64,000 bases of DNA from Bog-793 sp050014835 (lineage in GTDB: Bacteria > Actinomycetota > Acidimicrobiia > Acidimicrobiales > Bog-793), in assembly GCA_050014835.1 (NCBI GenBank), contig JBEKCO010000010.1:1-64000 (forward strand). The letters are read 5' to 3'. Positions 34,401-43,605 of this stretch are shown here, piece after piece. How positions within the stretch are numbered: position 1 is the stretch's first letter; the number at the start of each line of letters is the position of its first letter. The position numbers were made by a program, and so were the translations under genes. Under the pieces are notes generated by a model. The model made no database searches. It was given only the letters and a program-made list of their open reading frames with translations, and had not been told where the DNA came from.

Positions 34401-34949
34401 TCAGTCACCCTCGCCGATGACGGTCGCGCCGCGGCGCCGCTCGTTGTAGGCCCGCAGCACGCCCGCCGGGGTGACCTCTTCGGGGCTCTTGTCCCGCAGG
34501 CGGGCAACCTCGTCCGGACGGCGGAGCGCCTTCAACCCGGCGATCGTCGCGTGCGCCACGTTGATCGAGTTCGAGGTGCCGAGCGACTTGGCGACGACGT
34601 CGCGCACGCCCGCCATCTCGAAGATCGCCCGGGCGGCGCCGCCCGCGATCACGCCGGTGCCCGGGGCCGCCGGCTTCAGCAGTATGCGGCCGGCACCGGC
34701 CGAGCCGATCACCGGGTGAACGATCGTCGATCCCGCGAGCGGCACGTCGAAGAGGTTCTTCTTCGCGTCCTCGATCCCCTTCTGCACGGCGAGGCCCGCT
34801 TCCTTGGCCTTGCCGTAGCCGAGGCCGACGCGACCCTGGCCGTCGCCGACGACCATCAGCGCGGTGAACGAGAACCGCCGGCCGCCCTGGACCACCTTGG
34901 CGACGCGGTTCACCCGGATCGTCCGCTCCTCGTACTGGGACTCAGGCAT
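34401..34949 (-). CDS. rpsE: Ribosomal protein S5
   Basis: 30S protein involved in decoding accuracy and mRNA unwinding (182 aa). VVQGGRRFSFTALMVVGDGQ, GRVGLGYGKAKE, and IAGGAARAIFEMAGVRDVVAKSLGTSN are canonical. No N-terminal extension beyond about ten residues. ATG abuts the rplR stop. Confidence 0.98.
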   Translation of the reverse strand: MPESQYEERTIRVNRVAKVVQGGRRFSFTALMVVGDGQGRVGLGYGKAKEAGLAVQKGIEDAKKNLFDVPLAGSTIVHPVIGSAGAGRILLKPAAPGTGVIAGGAARAIFEMAGVRDVVAKSLGTSNSINVAHATIAGLKALRRPDEVARLRDKSPEEVTPAGVLRAYNERRRGATVIGEGD

Positions 34950-35312
34950 TCAGAACTCCAATCCCGCCTGTCGAGCGGCCTCGGCGAGGGCCGCGACGCG
35001 GCCGTGGTACCGGGAGCCGCCGCGGTCGAACACGACCCTGCCGACCCCGTGTTCGCGGGCGCGTTCCGCCACGATGCGACCGACTTCCGCGGCCGCCGCG
35101 ACATTGCCCGTGGGCTTGGTTCGCAGGCTCTCTTCCATCGTCGAGACAGCGACGATCGTGCGCCCGGCGGTGTCGTCGATCACCTGGGCGACGATGTGGC
35201 GGCTCGAGCGGAAGACCGCGAGCCGCGGCCGCTCGGCCGTGCCGACCACCTTGTGACGCAGCCGTTCGTGCCGCCGGCGGCGAAGGACGTGGGTGCGCTC
35301 GGTGTCCGCCAT
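34950..35312 (-). CDS. rplR: Ribosomal protein L18
   Basis: 5S-rRNA-binding protein (120 aa). RRRRHERLRHKVVGTAERPR, FRSSRHIVAQVIDDTAG and the C-terminal VVFDRGGSRYHGRVAALAEA are standard. The rplF stop TAG overlaps a GTG at 35315; the ATG at 35312 next to it is the likelier start. Confidence 0.97.
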   Translation of the reverse strand: MADTERTHVLRRRRHERLRHKVVGTAERPRLAVFRSSRHIVAQVIDDTAGRTIVAVSTMEESLRTKPTGNVAAAAEVGRIVAERAREHGVGRVVFDRGGSRYHGRVAALAEAARQAGLEF

Positions 35313-35314
35313 CA

Positions 35315-35860
35315 CTACTTCCCAGCCTTTCCGGCCTTGTGGGGCACGTACTCACCCGCGTACCGCACGCCCTTGCCCTTGTACGGCTCCGGCTTGCGCA
35401 TCTTGCGGATGTCGGCGGCGACCTGGCCGACCCGCTCCTTGTCGATGCCGCGCACCGTCACGCGGGTCGGGGCGGGCACCTCGAAGGTGATGCCCTCGGG
35501 CGCGTCGATGACGACCGGATGGCTGAAGCCGAGCGCGAGTTCCAGCTGGCCCGGCCCCTTCGCCGTCGCCCGGTAGCCGACACCCACAATCTCGAGGTCC
35601 TTCGAGAACCCTTCGGTGACGCCGAGCATCATGTTCGCGATCAATGTGCGGGTGAGCCCGTGGAGCGCCCGGCTCATCCGTTCGTCGTTCGGCCGCTCGA
35701 CAACCAGTCTCGAGCCGTCATCCTCGGCGCGCACCGTGATCCTCCCGGGGATCACCCTTTCGAGCGCCCCCTTCGGGCCACTCACCGCGATGCGGTCGTC
35801 GGCGAGCGTCACCTCGACGCCGGCGGGCACCGTGATCGGCATCCGTCCAACCCGCGACAT
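35315..35860 (-). CDS. rplF: Ribosomal protein L6
   Basis: 50S protein near the factor-binding site (181 aa). SRVGRMPITVPAGVEVTLAD, GPKGALERVIPGRI, LIANMMLGVTEGFSKDLEIV and the end GKGVRYAGEYVPHKAGKAGK are intact, both tandem L6 domains present. 33 nt after rpsH. Confidence 0.98.
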   Translation of the reverse strand: MSRVGRMPITVPAGVEVTLADDRIAVSGPKGALERVIPGRITVRAEDDGSRLVVERPNDERMSRALHGLTRTLIANMMLGVTEGFSKDLEIVGVGYRATAKGPGQLELALGFSHPVVIDAPEGITFEVPAPTRVTVRGIDKERVGQVAADIRKMRKPEPYKGKGVRYAGEYVPHKAGKAGK

Positions 35861-35893
35861 CAGCGGATCACCGCCCGCGCCGCCGGGACCCGC

Positions 35894-36298
35894 TCACCAG
35901 ACATAACAGAGCACCTCGCCGCCGATCTTGCGCTGCCGGGCCTCCCGGTCCGTGAGCAGCCCCTGACTCGTCGAGAGCACCGCCACGCCGAGACCCCCGA
36001 GGACACGGGGCAAGTGGTCGGCGCGCGCGTAGACACGGAGACCCGGCGTCGAGACCCTCTTCAGACCGGCGATCGCGCGAGCACGGTCGTGCGTGTACTT
36101 CATCTGGATCTCGAGGACCGTCCCAGGGCGCGATCCGTCCTCGGTGGTCGTGAAGCCGGCGATGTAACCCTCGCGCTCGAGGATCGAGGCGAGCGACATC
36201 TTCAGTTTCGATCCGGGCATGCGGACGGTGTCGTGCATCGCAACGTTGGCGTTGCGAACGCGGGTCAGCATGTCGGCGATGGGATCCGTCATGGTCAT
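35894..36298 (-). CDS. rpsH: Ribosomal protein S8
   Basis: 16S central-domain binder and, in well-studied bacteria, translational repressor of the spc operon (134 aa). MTDPIADMLTRVRNANVAMH, LKRVSTPGLRVYARADHLP and GVAVLSTSQGLLTDREARQ with the terminal GGEVLCYVW are diagnostic. Confidence 0.98.
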   Translation of the reverse strand: MTMTDPIADMLTRVRNANVAMHDTVRMPGSKLKMSLASILEREGYIAGFTTTEDGSRPGTVLEIQMKYTHDRARAIAGLKRVSTPGLRVYARADHLPRVLGGLGVAVLSTSQGLLTDREARQRKIGGEVLCYVW

Positions 36299-36314
36299 CG
36301 GCGATCCCCTCCCG

Positions 36315-36500
36315 TCACCAGCTTGCCTTCGTCACACCAGGGACTTCTCCTGCATGAACAAGCTCTCGTAGGCAGATACGGCACATCCCGAAACGCCGGT
36401 AGACCGAACGCGGGCGCCCGCAACGGCGGCAACGGGTGTACCCGCGCACCTTGAACTTCGGCTTGCGCTGCTGCTTCTCAACGAGTGCCTTTTTCGCCAT
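36315..36500 (-). CDS. rpsN: Ribosomal protein S14, zinc-type short form
   Basis: 61-aa 30S head protein. Cysteines CRRCGRPRSV and CRIC form the zinc ribbon, so this is the type-Z paralogue; ends VPGVTKASW. A zinc-free long form, often kept elsewhere for zinc limitation, is not in this window. Confidence 0.98.
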   Translation of the reverse strand: MAKKALVEKQQRKPKFKVRGYTRCRRCGRPRSVYRRFGMCRICLRELVHAGEVPGVTKASW

Positions 36501-36510
36501 GATTCGCCTC

Positions 36511-37083
36511 TTACCCTTCGCGTCGGAACGGGAAGCCGAAGGCGTCGAGCAGCGCCCGACCCTCGGCGTCCGTACGGGCCGTCGTCACGATCGTGATGTC
36601 CATTCCACGGGTCGCGTCGACCTTGTCGTAGTCGATCTCCGGGAAGATGAGTTGCTCGGAGACTCCGAGCGTGTAGTTGCCGTGACCGTCGAAGGATCGT
36701 GCCGGCAGGCCGCGGAAGTCCCGGACTCGCGGGATCGCGAGGCTGATGAGCCGGTCGAAGAACTCCCACATCCGGTCGCCCCGGAGCGTCACCATGGCAC
36801 CGATCGAGTTCCCCTCGCGCAACTTGAACGCCGAGATCGACTTGCGCGCCCGCGTGACGACCGGCCGCTGGCCGGTGATCGTGGCGAGGTCCCGCACCGC
36901 GCCCTCGAGCAGCGACTGTTGCTGGGTCGCCTTGCCCACGCCGGTGTTGACCACGATCTTGGTGAGCCGCGGCACCTGCATCACGTTGGCGAGCCCAAGC
37001 TCGGTCTTCAGCCGGTCGCGGATCTCGTCCTCGAAACGCGCCTTCAGGCGCGGGCGTTCGGCCACGGCCGTCGCCGCGCTCAC
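36511..37083 (-). CDS. rplE: Ribosomal protein L5
   Basis: 5S-rRNA-binding protein that contacts P-site tRNA (190 aa). VPRLTKIVVNTGVGKATQQ, LATITGQRPVVTRARKSISA, FKLREGNSIGAMVTLRGDRM and YDKVDATRGMDITIVTTA are canonical. GTG 37083 overlaps the rplX stop (GTGA); the longer frame from 37098 is rejected. Confidence 0.98.
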   Translation of the reverse strand: MSAATAVAERPRLKARFEDEIRDRLKTELGLANVMQVPRLTKIVVNTGVGKATQQQSLLEGAVRDLATITGQRPVVTRARKSISAFKLREGNSIGAMVTLRGDRMWEFFDRLISLAIPRVRDFRGLPARSFDGHGNYTLGVSEQLIFPEIDYDKVDATRGMDITIVTTARTDAEGRALLDAFGFPFRREG

Positions 37084-37385
37084 AGCTTGCCCCCACATTT
37101 CGCGCAGACCCTCGTCTTCGTCCCGTCCTTGCCGATCTCGTACCGGGCCCGCGTCGGGCCGTCTTTTGCGCAGATCAACGCGACGACGGCGACCGGCAGC
37201 GGCATGTCCTTGTCGATGATCCCCGCCTGCATCGCGGCCCGAGTCGGACGCTGGTGCCGCTTGGAGATGTTGACGCCGGAGACGACGACTTTGCGCTCGT
37301 CGGGGATGGCGCGGATCACCTCACCGGTCTTGCCCCGGTGCTTTCCCGACAGAATCTGGACTTCGTCGCCCTTGTGGATCTTCAT
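37080..37385 (-). CDS. rplX: Ribosomal protein L24
   Basis: Assembly-initiator 50S protein with a KOW motif (101 aa). KIHKGDEVQILSGKHRGKTG, VVVSGVNISKRHQRPTR and the late RVCAKCGGKL, whose CxxC pair is common in actinobacterial L24, are present. ATG abuts the rplN stop. Confidence 0.98.
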   Translation of the reverse strand: MKIHKGDEVQILSGKHRGKTGEVIRAIPDERKVVVSGVNISKRHQRPTRAAMQAGIIDKDMPLPVAVVALICAKDGPTRARYEIGKDGTKTRVCAKCGGKL

Positions 37386-37754
37386 CTAGATCACCTCCGG
37401 CGCGAGGCTGACGATGCGCATGAACCTCTTGTCGCGCAGCTCGCGACCGACCGGCCCGAAGATGCGGGTGCCCCGCGGCTGCAGTTGCTCGTTGATGAGC
37501 ACCGCGGCGTTCTCGTCGAAGCGGATGTAGCTGCCGTCGGGACGGCGGCGCTCCTTCTTCGTCCGCACGACGACGCACCGCACGACCTCACCCTTTTTCA
37601 CGGCGGCACCCGGGACGGCGTCCTTCACCGTCGCGATGAAGACGTCGCCGATGGCCGCGTAGCGCCGGCGGGAGCCCCCGAGCACCTTGATGCACAGGAC
37701 CTCTTTCGCCCCGGAGTTGTCCGCGACCTTTAGGCGCGACTCTTGCTGGATCAC
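37386..37754 (-). CDS. rplN: Ribosomal protein L14
   Basis: 50S protein at the subunit interface (122 aa). IQQESRLKVADNSGAKEVLC, IKVLGGSRRRYAAIGDVFIA, and RELRDKRFMRIVSLAPEVI are diagnostic. The GTG at 37754 forms a GTGA overlap with the rpsQ stop. Confidence 0.98.
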   Translation of the reverse strand: MIQQESRLKVADNSGAKEVLCIKVLGGSRRRYAAIGDVFIATVKDAVPGAAVKKGEVVRCVVVRTKKERRRPDGSYIRFDENAAVLINEQLQPRGTRIFGPVGRELRDKRFMRIVSLAPEVI

Positions 37755-38047
37755 CGTGCGCGCTCCAGGACCTCGACGAGACGCCACCGCTTGAGCTTCG
37801 AGACCGGGCGCGTCTCGGCGATGAGCACCTTGTCGCCAACGGCGGCGGCGTTCTCCTCGTCGTGGACGTAGAGCCTCTTCGAGCGCTGGACGGTCTTGGC
37901 GTACTTCGCGTGGCGGACGCGTTCGACGACCGAGACGACCGCCGTCTTGTCGCCGGAACTGGAGATCACCATCCCCTCACGCACCTTGCGGCGGTTCGGA
38001 CGCGCCGCACCGGGCGTCGAGACCGCTCGTTCGGTTTCGTCAGCCAC
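37751..38047 (-). CDS. rpsQ: Ribosomal protein S17
   Basis: 16S 5'-domain binder with an OB fold (98 aa). VREGMVISSSGDKTAVVSVV, HAKYAKTVQRSKRLYVHDEE and AETRPVSKLKRWRLVEV are canonical. The N-terminus has about 18 extra residues. Its start overlaps the rpmC end by 8 nt. Confidence 0.97.
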   Translation of the reverse strand: MADETERAVSTPGAARPNRRKVREGMVISSSGDKTAVVSVVERVRHAKYAKTVQRSKRLYVHDEENAAAVGDKVLIAETRPVSKLKRWRLVEVLERAR

Positions 38048-38315
38048 GGTTCCTCCTCGTCCTTCTCACCGGCTCCTCGGGCACTTCCGGTGCCACAAGA
38101 TCCATTTCCGGCTGCCAGCGCGCGGCAGCGGCGTCCTCGGTCTCGATCGTCCGCAACCGGGCGATGTCCCGGCGGACGACCGCGATCCGGCTCACGTTGT
38201 CGAGCCGGCCCGTCGCCAGTTGAAAGCGCAGGTTGAACAGCTCCTTACGCGCGTCGACGAGGCGCTGGGCCCGGTCGAGCTCGGAGAGCGCCCGCAGTTC
38301 CGTCGGCTTGGTCAT
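38040..38315 (-). CDS. rpmC: Ribosomal protein L29, extended
   Basis: Tunnel-exit protein that docks trigger factor and SRP (91 aa; typical 65-80). LRALSELDRAQRLVDARKEL, FNLRFQLATGRLDNVSRI and VVRRDIARLRTI form the two-helix core. About 28 residues of Pro/Arg-rich tail follow. ATG overlaps the rplP stop region by 4 nt. Confidence 0.96.
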   Translation of the reverse strand: MTKPTELRALSELDRAQRLVDARKELFNLRFQLATGRLDNVSRIAVVRRDIARLRTIETEDAAAARWQPEMDLVAPEVPEEPVRRTRRNRG

Positions 38316-38752
38316 TTCGCCGCTCCCCCGGACTCGGCCAGAACGCCGGGCCGGACGACGACCTCGGCCTTGATCGGCAACTTCTGGATGGCGCGTTCCA
38401 TCGCCTGGCGCGCGAGCTGTTCGTCGACCCCCGCGATCTCGAACATGATCCGCCCGGGCCGCACGACGGCGACCCAGTGCTCGGGGTTGCCTTTCCCCGA
38501 TCCCATGCGCGTCTCGGCCGGCTTCTGGGTGACCGGTTTGTCAGGGAAGACCCGGATCCAGACCTTGCCGCCGCGGCGCACGTGGCGCGTCATCGCGATA
38601 CGTGCCGCCTCGATCTGGCGCGCCGTGATCCAGCCCGGTTCGAGCGCCTTGATCCCGTAGTCGCCGAAGTCGATCGACTGGGCCCCCTTCGCGAGGCCGG
38701 TGCGCCGGCCGCGATGCTGCTTACGGTGCTTCACCTTCTTGGGCATCAGCAT
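38312..38752 (-). CDS. rplP: Ribosomal protein L16
   Basis: 50S protein near the A site (146 aa). MLMPKKVKHRKQHRGRR, FGDYGIKALEPGWITARQIE, RHVRRGGKVWIRVFPDKPVT and RMGSGKGNPEHWVAVV are diagnostic. ATG is 2 nt after the rpsC stop. Confidence 0.98.
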   Translation of the reverse strand: MLMPKKVKHRKQHRGRRTGLAKGAQSIDFGDYGIKALEPGWITARQIEAARIAMTRHVRRGGKVWIRVFPDKPVTQKPAETRMGSGKGNPEHWVAVVRPGRIMFEIAGVDEQLARQAMERAIQKLPIKAEVVVRPGVLAESGGAAK

Positions 38753-38754
38753 CG

Positions 38755-39710
<956 letters not shown>

Positions 39711-39711
<1 letters not shown>

Positions 39712-40490
39712 TAGCTCTTGTCCTTCCCGGACGGCTTGCGCGTCGTCTTCTTCGCGATCTTGGCGATCGCCCGGGTCGCCTTGGCGGGCGCGGACTTTCT
39801 GGCGGGCGCCTTCGCCGGGGATTTCTTGGCGGGCGCGGCCTTCTTGGCGGGGGCCTTCGCCGGCGCCTTCTTGGCGGGGGCCGCCTTCTTGGCGGGCGCC
39901 TTCGCCGGGGATTTCTTGGCAGGCGCCTTTCTCGCCGCGGCCTTGCGCGCCCGCGGCGGGCGCTCCTCGGTCTCTTCGGCGACCTCGGCGGCTTCCCCGG
40001 CGGCTTCCCCGGCGGCGAGGGTCGGTGTCTCCTCGGCCGCCCGGGCGCGCCGGCGGGCCCCGGCGACGCGGCGGGCGCGGCGGTCGGCGTTCTGCGCCGC
40101 CGAACGCGCCTTTAGCCGCGCGATCTGGTCCTCGGGCATCCGCGACAGGATGATCGTGATGTGGCAGGTGCGCTTGCGGATCCGGGTGCTGCGGCCCCGC
40201 GCCCGTGTGCGGTAGCGCCGGAGGGTCGAGCCCGTGTCGGCGAAGCACGACGCGACGTAGAGCTCCTCGGGGAACTGTCCGTCGTTGTGCTCGGCGTTGG
40301 CGGCGGCCGAGCGGAGCAGCTTCGCGACGACCGGAGCCGCGCCGCGGTCGGCGTGGTCGAGCAGCTCGACGGCCCGCGTGTAGTCGAGTCCCCGCACGAG
40401 GTCGAGGACCTCACGCGCCTTGGTGCTCGACATCCGGCAGTGCCGCAGCACGGCGCGGGTCCCGGGACGCTCGTTCGTCTTGACGGTCAT
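39711..40490 (-). CDS. rplV: Ribosomal protein L22 with histone-H1-like tail
   Basis: Tunnel-wall protein. The L22 core (about residues 1-118) is complete: RHCRMSSTKAREVLDLVRGL, SAAANAEHND and GRSTRIRKRTCHITIIL. It then continues to 259 aa, more than twice the usual 110-115. The tail first has Arg/Ala and Glu segments, then about 80 residues of KSPAKAPAKKAAPAKK-type repeats. The composition matches bacterial histone-H1-like tails, so extra rRNA or DNA binding is possible. The tail is read straight through in frame into rpsC (TAATG). Confidence 0.96.
39780..39945 (-). repeat. Lys/Ala/Pro codon repeats in rplV tail
   Basis: The minus strand encodes several near-identical blocks of AAGAAxxCCCCGGCGAAG-type sequence, giving APAKK and SPAKAPAKK units. 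Related 12-30 nt blocks recur within this stretch, making it prone to slippage and to assembly collapse. Confidence 0.8.
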
Positions 40491-40492
40491 CG

Positions 40493-40771
40493 TCAGCGCC
40501 TCGCCTGACGTTCCTGGCCCGCGTGGAAGCGGAAGGTCCGCGTCGGCGCGAACTCGCCGAGCTTGTGGCCGACCATCGCCTCGGTGACGTAGACGGGGAC
40601 GTGCTTGCGCCCGTCATGGACCGCGATGGTGTGGCCGACCATGTCCGGGATGATCGTCGAACGCCGCGACCAGGTCTTGATGACACGCTTCTCGTTCTTC
40701 GCGTTGAGGTCGTCCACCTTCTTCAACAGGTGGTCGTCGACGAACGGTCCCTTCCTCAGGCTGCGGGGCAT
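40493..40771 (-). CDS. rpsS: Ribosomal protein S19
   Basis: 30S head protein (92 aa). PRSLRKGPFVDDHLLKKVDD, KTWSRRSTIIPDMVGHTIAV and VGHKLGEFAPTRTFRFHAG are canonical. ATG 40771 follows GAGGATCG; 19 nt after rplB. Confidence 0.98.
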   Translation of the reverse strand: MPRSLRKGPFVDDHLLKKVDDLNAKNEKRVIKTWSRRSTIIPDMVGHTIAVHDGRKHVPVYVTEAMVGHKLGEFAPTRTFRFHAGQERQARR

Positions 40772-40790
40772 GCGATCCTCGTTCGTTTCC

Positions 40791-41627
40791 TCAACGGCGC
40801 GCACCGCGGCCGCGTCGGCGGCGCACGATGAGCTGATCGGACATCTTGCGGCGGGCGCGCGTGCGACCCTCGGGCTGTCCCCACGGCGAGACGGGATGGC
40901 GCCCGCCCGAGGCCTTCCCCTCGCCTCCGCCGAGCGGGTGGTCGACCGGGTTCATCGCCACGCCTCGCGACTGGGGCCGGACGCCGCGCCAGCGGTTGCG
41001 CCCCGCCTTGCCGATCGAGATGAGCTCGGCCTCGGCGTTGCCGACCTCGCCGATCGTCGCCCGGCAGTCGATCGGCACGCGGCGCATCTCCGTCGACGGG
41101 AGCCGGAGCGTGGCGAGCGACCCTTCCTTCGCGACGAGCTGCACGCTCATGCCGGCGCCGCGGGCGATCTTGCCGCCGCCGCCGGGACGGAGCTCGACGT
41201 TGTGCACGACGGAACCGACCGGGATGTAGCGCAGCGGGAGGGCGTTTCCGGGGCGGATCTCGGAACCGTGCCCAGACTGCAGCATGTCGCCGACCTCGAC
41301 GCGTTGCGGGGCGAGGATGTAACGCTTCTCGCCGTCGGCATAGTGGAGCAGCGCGATGCGGGCGTTGCGGTTCGGGTCGTACTCGATCGCCGCGACCCGG
41401 GCCGGAACCCCGTCCTTGGCGCGCCAGAAGTCGATAACACGGTACTGGCGCTTGTGGCCGCCGCCGCGGTGACGCGACGTCATCCGCCCGTAGCTGTTGC
41501 GACCGCCGGACGACGGCAACGGCTCGACGAGCGTCCGCTCGGGTCGGTCCTTCGTGATCTCCGAGAAGTCCGACACCGACTGGAATCGCCTTCCGGCGCT
41601 CGTCGGCTTGCGCTTGCGAACTGCCAT
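40791..41627 (-). CDS. rplB: Ribosomal protein L2
   Basis: Largest, highly conserved 50S protein near the peptidyl-transferase centre (278 aa). GRMTSRHRGGGHKRQYRVID, IEYDPNRNARIALLHYADGE, KRYILAPQ and the catalytic-region RGVAMNPVDHPLGGGEG are intact. ATG 41627 gives the normal length; 8 nt after rplW. Confidence 0.98.
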   Translation of the reverse strand: MAVRKRKPTSAGRRFQSVSDFSEITKDRPERTLVEPLPSSGGRNSYGRMTSRHRGGGHKRQYRVIDFWRAKDGVPARVAAIEYDPNRNARIALLHYADGEKRYILAPQRVEVGDMLQSGHGSEIRPGNALPLRYIPVGSVVHNVELRPGGGGKIARGAGMSVQLVAKEGSLATLRLPSTEMRRVPIDCRATIGEVGNAEAELISIGKAGRNRWRGVRPQSRGVAMNPVDHPLGGGEGKASGGRHPVSPWGQPEGRTRARRKMSDQLIVRRRRGRGARR

Positions 41628-41635
41628 CTCGTCCC

Positions 41636-41926
41636 TCAGCTCTCGAACAGTTCGATGCGGTCTTCGCCGACGAGGCGCACGATCGCCCGCTTCGTGTCCG
41701 ATCGCCGACCGAACGTCATCGACCGGCGATTCCGCTTCCGCTTCCCCTTGCGATTGAGCGTGTTCACGCTGGAGACGTGGACGCCGAAGCTCTCCTCGAC
41801 GGCGTCGCGGATCTCCTCTTTCGAGGCCCGGGGATCGACGACGAAGACATAGGCGCCTTGCTCCATGAGCCCGTACGACTTCTCCGAAATGATCGGGCGC
41901 AGAAGCACCGTCCGGTTCGTGGTCAT
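41636..41926 (-). CDS. rplW: Ribosomal protein L23
   Basis: Tunnel-exit docking site for trigger factor (96 aa). LLRPIISEKSYGLMEQGAYV, SKEEIRDAVEESFGVHVSSV and the basic hairpin NRKGKRKRNRR are diagnostic. ATG overlaps the rplD stop (ATGA). Confidence 0.98.
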   Translation of the reverse strand: MTTNRTVLLRPIISEKSYGLMEQGAYVFVVDPRASKEEIRDAVEESFGVHVSSVNTLNRKGKRKRNRRSMTFGRRSDTKRAIVRLVGEDRIELFES

Positions 41927-42702
41927 CTCCCGCTCCCGTTGTCCGTTGCCGTCCGCTTGCGCGCCGGGGCCTTCGCCGCCGGGGCCTTCGTCGGTGCCGC
42001 CTTGCGCTCCGGCTCCGCCGCGACCGCCGAGGCGGCGGTCGGCGAGCCGGGGATCGTCTCGTCGGTGAACACGATGACGTCGGCGGCGAGAAGGTCATAC
42101 GCCGTAACCTGTTCTCCGGGCAGTACGGCGACACCGGGGAGGTTGCGGAACGACCGGGCAGCGACGTCGTCGTCGTGGGTCGCGACGATGAGGACCCGGC
42201 CGGCGCAGTCGAGCGCGCTGAGCGCGGCGAGAGCGGCTTTCGTGCGCGGCACCTCCATCGTCCAGTGGTCGATGAGCCGCACCGCGCCGGAGCGGGCCCG
42301 GTCCGACAGCGCGCAGCAGTAGGCCTGCCGGACCATCTTGCGCGGGGTGCGCTGCGAGTAGTCACGCGGCTTCGGGCCGAGCGCGACGCCGCCGCCCGCG
42401 TAGTGGGGCGCCCGGATCGATCCCTGCCTGGCGGCCCCGGTGCCCTTCTGGCGGTAGGGCTTGGCCGACCCGCCGCGCACCTCGGCACGGGTCCGCGTGC
42501 TCTGGGTGCCACGCCGCTTCGCGGCGAGCTGGGCAGTGACGACCTGGTGGACGAGGGGCTCGTTCGGGGCCACGCTGAAGAACTCCCGATCGAGCTCCAC
42601 GGTCCCGAGCACGGCGCCGGCGTCGGTCGTGCGGTTGATGGTCACCGCGTCGAGCAGCCGCTCGGCACGTGCCCGAGGGGAGTCGAGGGTGTCGACGCTC
42701 AC
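41923..42702 (-). CDS. rplD: Ribosomal protein L4 with basic tail
   Basis: Tunnel-wall protein and, in E. coli, attenuator of the S10 operon (259 aa; usual 205-220). TRAEVRGGSAKPYRQKGTG, ARQGSIRAPHYAGGGVALGP and KPRDYSQRTPRKMVRQA are intact. The last about 40 residues are Ala/Lys/Pro-rich (AAPTKAPAAKAPARKR), a shorter relative of the L22 tail. GTG overlaps the rplC stop. Confidence 0.97.
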   Translation of the reverse strand: MSVDTLDSPRARAERLLDAVTINRTTDAGAVLGTVELDREFFSVAPNEPLVHQVVTAQLAAKRRGTQSTRTRAEVRGGSAKPYRQKGTGAARQGSIRAPHYAGGGVALGPKPRDYSQRTPRKMVRQAYCCALSDRARSGAVRLIDHWTMEVPRTKAALAALSALDCAGRVLIVATHDDDVAARSFRNLPGVAVLPGEQVTAYDLLAADVIVFTDETIPGSPTAASAVAAEPERKAAPTKAPAAKAPARKRTATDNGSGR

Positions 42703-43343
42703 TTCGCACCGCCCTTCACAGCCTGACGGATGACCACGAGCCCGCCGCGGGGCCCGGGCACGGCCCCTTTCACGAGGACGATCTCGCGCTCGGCGTCGGC
42801 CTCGACGACCTCGAGGTTGAGCGTCGTCACGCGCTCGGCACCCATTCGGCCGGCCATGCGGGTGCCCTTGAACACGCGCGCCGGGGTGGCGCAGGCACCG
42901 ATGGAGCCGGGGGCGCGGTGCTTCTTGTGGTTGCCGTGGGCGCCGCCCTGGCCCGAGAAGTTGTGGCGCTTCATGCTGCCGGCAAAGCCCTTGCCCTTCG
43001 AGATCGCCGTGACGTCGACCTTCTCGCCCGCGGCGAGGATCCCGAGATCGATCTGCTGGCCGACGGCGTAACCGTCGGTGTCGTCGACGCGGAGCTCGAC
43101 GAGGCGCCGGCCGCCGTCGACGCCCGCCTTGGCAAAGTGCCCGGCCTCCGGCTTGTTGATCGACCCGGGCCGCTTGAAGCCGTACGTGACCTGCAGCGCC
43201 GAGTAGCCCTCGCGTTCGGGGGTCTTCACCTGGACGACGCGCAAGGGCGCGACCTTCACGACGGTGACGGGGACCGCCCGGTTCTCGGCGTCGAAGATCT
43301 GGGTCATCCCGACCTTCTCGCCGACGACCGCTTTCAGTGTCAT
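42699..43343 (-). CDS. rplC: Ribosomal protein L3
   Basis: Early 50S assembly protein (214 aa). VGEKVGMTQIFDAENRAVPV, ISKGKGFAGSMKRHNFSGQ, GAHGNHKKHRAPGSIGACAT and KGTRMAGRMGAERVTTLNLE are canonical. ATG 43343 gives MTLKAVVGEK; a longer frame to 43445 crosses the leader hairpins and is rejected. First gene after the 262-bp leader. Confidence 0.98.
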   Translation of the reverse strand: MTLKAVVGEKVGMTQIFDAENRAVPVTVVKVAPLRVVQVKTPEREGYSALQVTYGFKRPGSINKPEAGHFAKAGVDGGRRLVELRVDDTDGYAVGQQIDLGILAAGEKVDVTAISKGKGFAGSMKRHNFSGQGGAHGNHKKHRAPGSIGACATPARVFKGTRMAGRMGAERVTTLNLEVVEADAEREIVLVKGAVPGPRGGLVVIRQAVKGGAK

Positions 43344-43359
43344 CGTCGTTCCGCTTCTC

Positions 43360-43488
43360 CGTGCCGGCCCGTCTCCGGGCCCTTTGTGGCCCCGCTGCCC
43401 GCGGCAAAACCGCGGACACCGGGCTCGACGGGGCGAACACACCACCCCTTCTCACGCGGGCGCTCCGCCCGGTGACCGGGCGGAGCGC
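43360..43488 (-). promoter_or_regulatory. rplC leader with strong hairpins
   Basis: The rpsJ-rplC gap holds a perfect 14-bp inverted repeat, GCGCTCCGCCCGGT (43460-43473) and ACCGGGCGGAGCGC (43475-43488), effectively a 12-13 bp stem. A second GGCCCG-TCTC-CGGGCC hairpin lies near 43366-43381, just before rplC. No U-run follows the large stem on the minus strand. Likely roles: terminator of tuf-rpsJ, or an L4-type attenuation leader of the S10 operon; undecided. Confidence 0.6.
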
Positions 43489-43585
43489 AGATCATTTCTG
43501 CCAGGCGGTCCCCCGACGCGCGAGCGACGGGGCACGCTCGGACTTCGTCCTCACAGCCCGCCGGGACCTGCCCGGCAAGGCAAGG

Positions 43586-43591
43586 ATCATA
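43586..43591 (-). promoter_or_regulatory. Candidate promoter for rplC-led S10 operon
   Basis: TATGAT on the minus strand (5 of 6 matches to TATAAT), about 15 nt beyond the rpsJ stop. A transcript from here would have a leader of about 235 nt that includes both hairpins. No clear TTGACA-like -35 was found at 17 nt. Confidence 0.45.
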
Positions 43592-43605
43592 CCACCAGCA
43601 GGTTT

